A stretch of 64,000 nt of DNA, taken from Symsagittifera roscoffensis. Lineage: Eukaryota; Xenacoelomorpha; Acoela; Convolutidae. The DNA is taken from positions 49,147,467 to 49,211,466 of the forward strand of contig NC_087070.1 in the NCBI RefSeq assembly GCF_963678635.1, in the 5' to 3' direction. Under the pieces are notes generated by a model, which saw only the letters and a list, made by a program, of their open reading frames with translations, made no database searches and was not told the origin of the DNA. A program made the position numbers and the translations under genes. Below, piece after piece: positions 24,830-32,504 of the stretch; the first letter of the stretch is position 1; each line of letters starts with the position of its first letter.

Positions 24830-25555
24830 TTCCCCGCGAAAATTTATCTAAAAGCTATTACTTTCGCCTCGCAAGAAAAGAAAGGAAGTAATTAAGCGCT
24901 CGGGTGAATGAACAAATTGGCTCGTTGGCCAAGACCCCCAAAGTGGATCTGAGTTGCTAGAGACATAATCTTGGTAAAGCACCGAGGGCCAAATGAGCGC
25001 ATATCATACTAACAAAAAGTTTAATACACGGTTACTAGGTCGAAGGAACGGGTGTACGGTTCGGGAGGGACCGCGATGACAGGCCCGATGGGCCGGAAGA
25101 CGTATTCTTTGGTCAATAACACAAAAAAAGCACCTTATATCAAATAGCATGTTTTCGTCAGGTAAATTTAAATATAGGCCAGTTACTATGGACGAGCAAT
25201 GAACTGGAATAGCACTGGCGTGAATGAGGCAGTAAGGTAAGCAGGGAAGGGCCCCTGAAGGCAGGCCAAAATAAGAGGCGGTACTAAGTTGGGTAGATCT
25301 AATGGTTATGCAGTGGTAACACCCAATGGGTGAAAAAGAACTTTAGCGACATTCAAGCTAGGTTATGAAGCTCAAACAACGCTTTAATATAATCAAAGAA
25401 ATCTAAGTTTTTGGCGTATTATGCGAGCACTGGAAGTTTATAAGACTCTAAAGGCGATGGGATGTTAAGTAACATTCAACACTAGACAGGATACTAGTGT
25501 ACTAAGAGTTTTTAAGAGTTTATGAAAGTTTATGATAGCGTCTAGACTGAAACTC
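24830..25555 (-). other. Family A 3' non-coding region with polypurine tract
   Basis: Between the integrase stop and the 3' LTR. Element-sense GCGGGGAA abuts the LTR (plus strand TTCCCCGC from 24830), a plausible plus-strand primer. The region holds two CCC-RAY-GGG motifs (25084 and 25322) and no open frame that I can support. Confidence 0.7.
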
Positions 25556-28500
25556 CTACTTCTCAATCGTTTCCCGATTTGCCGCTTTGTTGATTGTCCA
25601 TCTCCTTAACTCCTCCAGCGTCATTGGCCGACCTAGGAGTTCTATCGCCGAAATGATAGAGGAAGTGTTCAGCCAGTCTGGGTCAGGTACAGTATGAGCA
25701 GATGTTGAAGATGGGGTTTCGGATGGTAGGCCCGATGGGTCAAATTGAGTGGTACAGACCTCTGGACTAAATTTGACCTTCTTTCGAGGAGTACTTGTGT
25801 AGGCAGGGCTTTCTTCCCGCAAATGAATTATCGTGGGACGCGAAGATGAGGGTGGTGTTAAGGTTGTCAGGTCTACTAAGTCGACTTGGTGGCTTTCCAT
25901 TTCTACGGTAGTTGCTTCTATCGTTGTGTAAGCTGGGGCAGGACTAGATGAATTACATGATAGGCCGTCTTGATCTTCATTTGTTAAATCGACTACACTG
26001 GTAAACACTCTCTCGCCTAGCATCTTGGGAGGCTGTCTAGTTCGCATAGGTCTGGTGTTCTGCCGTGTAAAAATTTCTGACAATTTTTTTGAAGGTGGTG
26101 ATTTCGTTGGAGATGACGCTTTCCTCTTCGCCGTACCGAACAGTTTCGGTTTTTTAGTGGCAAGGTCAGAGTATGGTTGCTTAGATTCCGCCTCCGCCAT
26201 GGTGCTTGGTTCTACACTAATCTCTATAGATTCCCGTCCAGGATTCTCCGGAAAACGCGGCTTTTCTTGATTGGGTTGATTGGTCTCCTCCATAGTGTCC
26301 AAGAGAACCAACTGTGGGGTCACATGTAGGTCCCTTTCATTATCACCAGAATCCAGGTCGATCAGGGGAATCTTATACGACTCGACCTTCTGTTCGACAT
26401 GGTCCGGTATTTCTGGCTTACGATCTGTTCTGTCGGAGGATGGGTGTTCACCCGATTTTGTGGCTTCGAGTAATGTTTTATCCTTAAGATCTTTTAGCGA
26501 AATTAGGTCGCTAGCATTATCGTCTGAAATCTCTTCATGTGGTTCGGTCATCAATCCAGGTTCATTTACGCAACTTTTTCGAAGGTCGGGTTTACCCGAC
26601 GGGCTTGATTCTTGGTCACTTTCAAGGCCTATTGGGGTACTCAATCTCTTCCTTTGTTCTTCTTCCTCTCTGAGAAGCGTTTCTCTAGAGCTGTTCATGG
26701 CCGCGTTTTGCCTCGCAATATCAAGCTCTTCGAATTTCCACTGGAGATTTCTTTTCTTTTGCGTCGATTTTGAGCTTTTAAATCCGACATTTCTCGGCGG
26801 TTTTGAAGTTTTCCTCAGTCCTTTAGTCGCATAGAATCTAACTAATTGATCTCGTTTTCTCGGGCTGGGTTTCTTCTGGGTACAATGTCTTTTAATGGCT
26901 AAATCAGATTTACGTATTATTTTACCATTTTTTAAGGTAACTGTGTGGTCTGACTCCCTTACAATTTCATCCTTGAGTACTCTATAGAATGGTTCACTTT
27001 TCGTTCTATCATGGACTTTTCGATAAATAATGGTCTTACCCGGCGGGTTATTCAGTATTGAGTCCTTTATGCCCAAGGCATCTCTCTTTTCTGCCCGAGA
27101 AAGCACTTTTACTGGAGATCCAGCACTGGTTGGTACATATCTCACTGCATTTGAGATATCCTCCGAGGACGATGAGTTTTCATCAACATCTCCATCTTCT
27201 ATATCATCGGGGGCGTCCCAGTCGTGTCTTCGCTCTCGGTTCATTGGTTTTTTGCCTTTATCTATGCATAACAAAGTTTTATTCCAATCAAGGTTGTTCG
27301 AAGAGGGTGATTTGACCAAATTATGCCAGATGGTGATTGGGGATCTACCAAAATGTGCTTCAAAGGGGGAGCAGTTAAGCGACTGTTGAGTTACCGTTCT
27401 TAAACATTTTATTATCTTCAAAAGTGCAGATTCTAGCGAAGGTTTTGGACGTTCTTGTGCCATAACCAAGAGTCTTTCCTTAATGGTTCTGATTAGGCGT
27501 TCCAATAGTCCGGTAGCTCTCTGATCACCCACTGGGCTAAATATCACTTTTATATTGTGATCGTGGCAGAATTCTCTGACTTCCTTGGAGATAAAACCAG
27601 ATCCTTGATCTGTTCTAATGGTTCTAGGTATCCCGTGTAAAGCAATGTATTTACTAAGGAAGTTTATGATAGATTTTGCCGATGTGCTGGATGTTATTTG
27701 AGCTGATGGGAATTTTGAAAATCTGTCCACGCACACTAATATGTACTTTTTTGTTCCCCATACTAAAGGTAGCGGACCGGCGAAATCTAATTCCATTTCT
27801 TGGTTTGGCTCTTCGACCGTTGGGAGTTTCCCTAGGGTATTGTGTTTTATAAGAGGTTTCAAGTTTTTACCTGCTTTCACGCACTCAATACAGTTTTCGC
27901 CGTGGACTTGGATTTCGCGGTAAATTTTCGGCCACCAGATGTATTGAGTTGCCAGACTTTTCATTGCGAACTGGCCAGGGTGAGCTTCGTGTAGTCGGTT
28001 GAGCATTGTCGATCTTAGGCATGCTGGGATAACTAACCGATTGTCCAGATAAAGACATCCTCCGCTGACATGTAAATTATTTAAGTACGATTTATAATAG
28101 TTTCCCAGTTGTAGAATATCTTGTTTGCGGTCTTCTTCAATTGCTTTAATTATCTTTTTCAGAACTAGATCTTGTTTTGATAAGAGGGACATAAATTTTG
28201 AATCAAATATTTCTGGCCAAGAAAAAGGGAATATACTGATTGTTTTCTTTTTACTAGGTGATCTTTTCACGGGATTATCCGACGGGTTACTAGTGCTTGG
28301 TGTCAAAGAGTCCATGTTTTCATTAGCAATAAGTTCTTTCTGTTGGTTAAATTCAATTTGTTCTGCCATTTCTTTCAGTATGTTAAAATTCGTAAAAAAG
28401 TCATTTATTTTGCAAGATGAGTCACACTGTTCTGTCCGCGAGTGAGAATTTTGGCACACTGAAATATTGGAATAGTTAGCTATCGCTTGGAACGTTTCAG

Positions 28501-28774
28501 CGGCATTAGCAATTCGCTTCTCACGTTCTATTTCTTGACTGGTTATATGATCTGTTGACTGGCCAATCGTGTTGCAGGAAGTGACGTCATGTGCTAAGAA
28601 TTGTTGAGAGAACTTATTTCTTGTTTGCGACCGCGAGTTTCTCGGCATTAGGTGATCAAAACCTAGGAGCGTACTAATCTGATTTACTGAAGCGATAACA
28701 AACTTTTCGTCGTCCAGAGAAACTGGTACGGGTTTACCCGATGGGTGTCGGGATATATAATCAACGAATCCCAT
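25556..28774 (-). CDS. Family A integrase with very long C-terminal tail (1072 codons open)
   Basis: The frame is open from about 28920 (RNase H end) to a stop at 25556. Residues counted from the Met at 28774: zinc finger His262, His265, Cys295, Cys298; catalytic core Asp330 (MELDFAGPL), Asp389 (RTDQGSG) and Glu425 (GLLERLIRTIKE), exactly 35 residues between the last two; a GPY/F-like fold around 594-628 (EPFYRVLKDEIV). No chromodomain is seen. Residues 640-1072 form a hydrophilic Ser/Pro/Lys/Glu-rich tail with a basic NLS-like patch (874-898) and three acidic VDLT-like motifs (803-813, 926-936, 964-970). Ty3/gypsy integrases usually end much sooner. Catalytic residues are all present, so the integrase looks intact although the polyprotein upstream is interrupted. 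Confidence 0.93.
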   Translation of the reverse strand: MGFVDYISRHPSGKPVPVSLDDEKFVIASVNQISTLLGFDHLMPRNSRSQTRNKFSQQFLAHDVTSCNTIGQSTDHITSQEIEREKRIANAAETFQAIANYSNISVCQNSHSRTEQCDSSCKINDFFTNFNILKEMAEQIEFNQQKELIANENMDSLTPSTSNPSDNPVKRSPSKKKTISIFPFSWPEIFDSKFMSLLSKQDLVLKKIIKAIEEDRKQDILQLGNYYKSYLNNLHVSGGCLYLDNRLVIPACLRSTMLNRLHEAHPGQFAMKSLATQYIWWPKIYREIQVHGENCIECVKAGKNLKPLIKHNTLGKLPTVEEPNQEMELDFAGPLPLVWGTKKYILVCVDRFSKFPSAQITSSTSAKSIINFLSKYIALHGIPRTIRTDQGSGFISKEVREFCHDHNIKVIFSPVGDQRATGLLERLIRTIKERLLVMAQERPKPSLESALLKIIKCLRTVTQQSLNCSPFEAHFGRSPITIWHNLVKSPSSNNLDWNKTLLCIDKGKKPMNRERRHDWDAPDDIEDGDVDENSSSSEDISNAVRYVPTSAGSPVKVLSRAEKRDALGIKDSILNNPPGKTIIYRKVHDRTKSEPFYRVLKDEIVRESDHTVTLKNGKIIRKSDLAIKRHCTQKKPSPRKRDQLVRFYATKGLRKTSKPPRNVGFKSSKSTQKKRNLQWKFEELDIARQNAAMNSSRETLLREEEEQRKRLSTPIGLESDQESSPSGKPDLRKSCVNEPGLMTEPHEEISDDNASDLISLKDLKDKTLLEATKSGEHPSSDRTDRKPEIPDHVEQKVESYKIPLIDLDSGDNERDLHVTPQLVLLDTMEETNQPNQEKPRFPENPGRESIEISVEPSTMAEAESKQPYSDLATKKPKLFGTAKRKASSPTKSPPSKKLSEIFTRQNTRPMRTRQPPKMLGERVFTSVVDLTNEDQDGLSCNSSSPAPAYTTIEATTVEMESHQVDLVDLTTLTPPSSSRPTIIHLREESPAYTSTPRKKVKFSPEVCTTQFDPSGLPSETPSSTSAHTVPDPDWLNTSSIISAIELLGRPMTLEELRRWTINKAANRETIEK

Positions 28775-28865
28775 GTCTTTACCGGGTAAATGTTCGACGG
28801 TAAAGTCGAACGGTAGTAGTTTGTCCGCCCAACGGGTGAGACGTGATTGGGCCGTTTTAGTATAT

Positions 28866-29213
28866 TTATCGTCTTTCAGTGCTCCTATTAAGGCTTTGTG
28901 GTCTGTTAAAATTGACCAATAGGTAATTTTTGAAATGGTCTAGTGCCCACACTAATCCCAGTAGCTCGAGTTCATTAGTGCTGTATTTTAGTTCGGCAAT
29001 ATTCAAAAATCTGCTAGCGAACGCTACGGTCTTCCAGTTCCCCCGATGGTCCTGTTCGATGGACGCGCCCAATCCTAAGTGTGAGGCATCGCATTTTACT
29101 CGAGTGTCCAGTTTTACATCGGAATGATGGTTCGTCACCGTATTACAAATTCCTTTCTTGATTTTTTCGAATGCTTCCGTGTGTACTGTAGACCACTTAA
29201 ATGGTTTATTTTT
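28866..29213 (-). pseudogene. Family A RNase H
   Basis: Directly after the TAA at 29214 the frame continues (KNKPFKWSTVHTEAFEKIKK). Catalytic residues are visible in KCDASHLGLGASI (Asp) and YSTNELELLGLVWALDHFKN (Glu). Near 28920 the frame shifts by one base, so the third catalytic residue (ILTDHKAL) is in the next frame, the one shared with integrase. Confidence 0.9.
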
Positions 29214-29216
29214 TTA

Positions 29217-30060
29217 CATAAGTTCTCTGAACGGTGTTGATAGGGACGCTAAGTTTGGTATGAACTTATTAAATTGATTAATCGATCCCATTAATGATCT
29301 GATATCTTTGATACAGTTTGGTTCCTTCAGGTTTCTGATTGCGTGAGACTTATGTATTAGTGGTGTCGTCCCTTTTGCGTCGATTTTAAATCCCAACCAT
29401 TCTATGTTGTGAGTTAAGAATGTGCATTTTTCCCATTTTATGGCTAGTCCCTCGTCATCTAGTGTTTTTAACACGTTAATGACTAGCTTTTTATGTTCCT
29501 CCTCGCTACCCACGGTGGCGATTAGGATGTCGTCGAGGTAACAATGGGTATTTGGTAATTTTTCCGTCAAACCGTCCATTATGCGTTGAAATTCATTAGG
29601 CATATCGCCTAGTCCGTAAAATCCAGTTTTAAAACGGTAGGAGCCCGTTACTTCTCCCCCCACGATGTTAAAATTACACTGATTACTTGCCTTTTTAGAA
29701 AGCAGTATTTGACTGTAGGCGTATTTTAGATCAATCGATGAAAACCAGATGTTTCTTTCATCGTGGCAACTAATCGTAACTGCTACGCTGTCAATTAGTT
29801 CTAATAGGTTCGGCATTTGATATCTATTACGAAATATCTGTTTATTTAGTAGTTTTGAGTTCAATGCAAGTTTAATTGATCCGTCCCTTTTTGCTGTAAT
29901 CACGATGGGGATGGGGGAGATAAAACAATTTTCAGAGCATGTAGATAATTTTTCGATGTGTCCGTCTCTTAGTAATTGATCAATCCATATTTTGACTTTA
30001 GGGAGAAGATGGTTCGGGATACGTTTCCCTTTCACCTGTATCGGTTTTAACGGTTCGTTA
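29217..30060 (-). pseudogene. Family A reverse transcriptase
   Basis: An open stretch of about 280 codons with LLRDGHIEKLSTCSENCFIS, IPIVITAKRDGSIKLALNSK, the first catalytic Asp in SSIDLKYAYSQILLS, the GFYGLGDMPNEFQRIMD block and the active site CYLDDILIATVG. The frame is continuous with the protease upstream apart from the TGA at 30393 and runs into TAA at 29214. Domain order and motifs are standard Ty3/gypsy; the RT domain itself looks intact. Confidence 0.95.
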
Positions 30061-30295
30061 AAATAAGTATCAACTACGTAGTTCTTTGATCTACCCGTTC
30101 TTTTTATGAGGTCTGAAAAGTGTTTTGATATGTATGTTTTAAACTCACTTTGAGATGATGTCTCTTGGCTTTGATCCTGTTTGTTATCCGATGCGAATTT
30201 TATTTGGTTGACGTTTGTCCCAATGGGTGATGCTTTCTGATCTTTCCATGACTTTGGCCCATTGGGTGGGGGTTGTTTCTGAAATACTACGATTC

Positions 30296-30623
30296 CCAGA
30301 TTCGGTAAAATGTCGTTTCCTAGGAGATATCTTTCAGCCCCTTCGGTGATGAAAATTGTTTGGTCGTTAGCCTCCCATCCCTTTGATCGGATTCACACTC
30401 GAACTCTTCCAATAATAATGATTGTACTCCCGAAGCCCTGGTACGCTTTCTTTGTTATTTCGTCCACAGATTCTTGTTTTAAAAATCTATCTCGTATCTT
30501 CAATTCGTGTAGTAGATCTTTTTTCATGAAAGAAACCGGACTTGCTGAGTCGATTTGAATTTCGGTATAGTAAGGGTTGAAATTTCCCAGAGATACCTTT
30601 AGTGTCTTTTTCAATTCTAGTCC
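30296..30623 (-). pseudogene. Family A aspartic protease (stop-interrupted)
   Basis: The active-site motif is IQIDSASPVSF (Asp-Ser-Ala instead of the more usual Asp-Thr/Ser-Gly). TIIIIGRVRV is followed by TGA at 30393, and the same frame continues to RYLLGNDILPNLGIVVF, the conserved C-terminal protease motif. The protease would cleave Gag-Pol. It is separated from gag by a TAA at 30624 in the same frame. Confidence 0.8.
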
Positions 30624-30626
30624 TTA

Positions 30627-31772
30627 ATGGTTGAATACTGTTCTCACTCCGCGCTCTATTTTGTCTTCTACAGCATTTATTTGGCTATCTGTGTCTACAG
30701 CTAGAACTAAGAAATCGTCTAAGTTGACCTCAAATTCGGGATTTTCCTGCGGGTTGGCCCGGGTGTTTTCGTTTTCTTGGGGTACTCGATTTTGTTCGAC
30801 GAGGTTCGTTTGTGTTCTTGCTGAACTCCTACAATGTTTAGCAAAATGTCCTTTGCGTCCGCACGTATTGCGGTTTCTATCTCTGGCAGGGCATGTGGTT
30901 AAATGTCCTTTTTTGAATTGCTGACCACAGTTGCGGCATTTGTTATTTTCAACGATGTTTAGGGTTGGTTCATTCTTTACGTATTGTGGTCTTGGTACTG
31001 CATTATAAGTTGGGAATTTTAAGTACTGTTGATGGATTTTAGTACCTTTTTTGGTGAACTAATACGTAAGATAGTACGTTTTCTGGGGTCAAGTATTCTA
31101 TGCATAGTTTCTTTTGGATCTCGACATTTCTCATGTTTGTGATGAAAATGTCTCTTACTAATTCTGACTCGAGTTCCCCCAGTTTACAATTTTTTTGCTA
31201 GTTCAGACAGTGTTTCGTGGAATTTTTCTAAGGACTCATGTTCTTTCTGTCTTCGGCCAAAAAATTGAAATCTTTCGTATGTTAAGTTTGTAGTGATCGT
31301 GAAGGTAGTTTTTAGTAGTTCCCAAAATTCTGCAAAATTGATATCCAGAATTCTTTTGCCAGGGTTTTTATGAGAGAAGCATTTCTGTCCTTCTTTTCCG
31401 AGTGCTAGGTATAACTGTGATTTTAGCTTCTTGTCAATATCTCCGATTTGGAGTCAGTTAAATTTTGCGTTATCTTCCGCCCTTCTCCTTCTCACTTCTT
31501 CGTTATAATTTTGTACTGCTATTCTGTGGTGTTCTTCTTTTTCGGCCCGACGGGCTTGGTCATCGGACGGTTCCGGTGGTTCTGCCGTAGGGTAAGTTAG
31601 TTCGTTTCTTATCGGTGGGTTAATTACATCTTCGATGTCTACGGAATCTTTCGCAATAATTGTCAATTGAAACTTTTCCGACCACCTTTCCCAGTCGTGT
31701 TGATTTTCGTTTGATGAGTTGTTCCAAAAAAAACTCTAGTCCTCGTAGGTTCGATTCGTTAGACTGCGCCAT
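30627..31772 (-). pseudogene. Family A gag (frameshifted)
   Basis: The ATG spans the LTR/primer-site junction (31772-31770) and starts MAQSNESNLRG. A T8 run (element sense, 31733-31726) shifts the frame; one T fewer would continue into the next open stretch, ending at TGA 31454. Later text includes GELESELVRDIFITNMRNVE, typical of Ty3/gypsy capsid. Near 30930-30840 is a zinc-knuckle region: CRNCGQQF..GHLTTC and then TCGRKGHFAKHC, where the expected first Cys of the second knuckle appears as Arg (CGC). Gag would package the RNA; this copy cannot make it intact. Confidence 0.8.
31762..31771 (-). promoter_or_regulatory. Family A primer-binding site, tRNA-Ser type
   Basis: Immediately inside the 5' LTR the element-sense sequence is TGGCGCAGTC, the complement of a tRNA 3' end GACTGCGCCA. 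This matches the tRNA-Ser acceptor end as I remember it. A second block, CGTAGGTTCGA on the plus strand (31744-31754), resembles the tRNA-Ser T-arm. Confidence 0.8.
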
Positions 31773-32110
31773 TTTAAAAAAATTAGGATAACACTCGTTG
31801 ATGATTAAGAGTGCAACTTAAACTAAGACTAGATTAAGACTAAGATTGGTTAAGATTCCTACGATAATTGTAGGCTTTTATTTAAGACTAAATAAAAGAC
31901 GGTGATGCTAACTAAAGTAAGAGATGTTTAAAAGATTGAATTTGTTTCGGTTAATTTGTTGCATATCATAAAAGATAGTGCGCAAATTCCAAGTCTACCA
32001 AAAACCGTTGCGCTTTTGGCAGGTGTATATAAATTAACACCGTATGAATTAACAACGTAAAGGTCACGATCAGTATAGAGGTTAAATGATCAAACAATAA
32101 TACTTTTACA
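31772..32110 (-). repeat. Family A 5' LTR
   Basis: 339 bp, 9 substitutions from the left LTR and no indels seen. One substitution changes the terminal TG to TT on the plus strand, so the element-sense end is AAAA instead of AACA. The hairpin of the other LTR is weakened here by two substitutions. Confidence 0.95.
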
Positions 32111-32504
32111 AGTTGAAAACTGTAAGAGGTCGAGGGCTTCCATATCGTCTACTTAGAGGCTGCCATGTTCTGTTGAGGTTCTGTCGGCTTCCATCATCAT
32201 CATTTTGACTACATATCATCTGCAAAGACACCAACTTGAGGGCGTTTTCTATCCAAATTTTGAAACTGAGGCATTTGGCGCTCAGTTGTAGATCTTTGGC
32301 ATGTTGTAATCGGTGATTCGTCACCATCGCTATGAAATTCTCTCCCCTTTTGACGATAGAATTTCGTCGGGCAAACATCTTTCGGCGGCTCCTTGAGTCC
32401 TGGTTGATGACGTTTTGTTTTATATCAAGTGTTCGGGCTGTGAATTTGGCTGACTGGAAATCTTTCTTGACTACTGCTTGGCAGATCACTGCAGGTCTTA
32501 GCAT
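32106..32504 (-). pseudogene. Unidentified basic open stretch in duplication unit 2
   Basis: 132 codons, Lys/Arg-rich (SRSRRKMFARRNSIVKRGEN). The counterpart in unit 1 (about 20470-20250) has stops. The right LTR of family A supplies its last codons. No recognised domain; a remnant of an older element is the simplest reading. Confidence 0.3.

Larger units (their letters stand above)
24491..32110 (-). mobile_element. Nearly complete Ty3/gypsy LTR retrotransposon (family A)
   Basis: Two 339-bp LTRs (24491-24829 and 31772-32110) flank, in minus-strand order, a primer-binding site, gag, protease, RT, RNase H and integrase with a long C-terminal tail, then a 3' non-coding stretch and purine tract. 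The order PR-RT-RH-IN is that of Ty3/gypsy. I count 9 differences between the LTRs, about 97% identity, so insertion is fairly recent. Lesions: gag frameshifts near 31726-31733 and 31190-31196, in-frame stops at 31454, 30624, 30393 and 29214, and a frameshift near 28920. It sits in duplication unit 2; the uninterrupted site is visible in unit 1 near 19850. No clear target-site duplication: left flank ends GGGTAG, right flank starts AGTTG. Confidence 0.95.

Noticed and set aside
26025-28445. Several plus-strand open frames of 60-184 codons
   Set aside because: Antisense shadows of the long family A integrase frame.
31741-31771. Possible tRNA-Ser gene end (GGTTCGA ... GCGCCA)
   Set aside because: Only a 3' part is present, the T-stem does not pair, and the position next to the LTR explains it as the primer-binding site.
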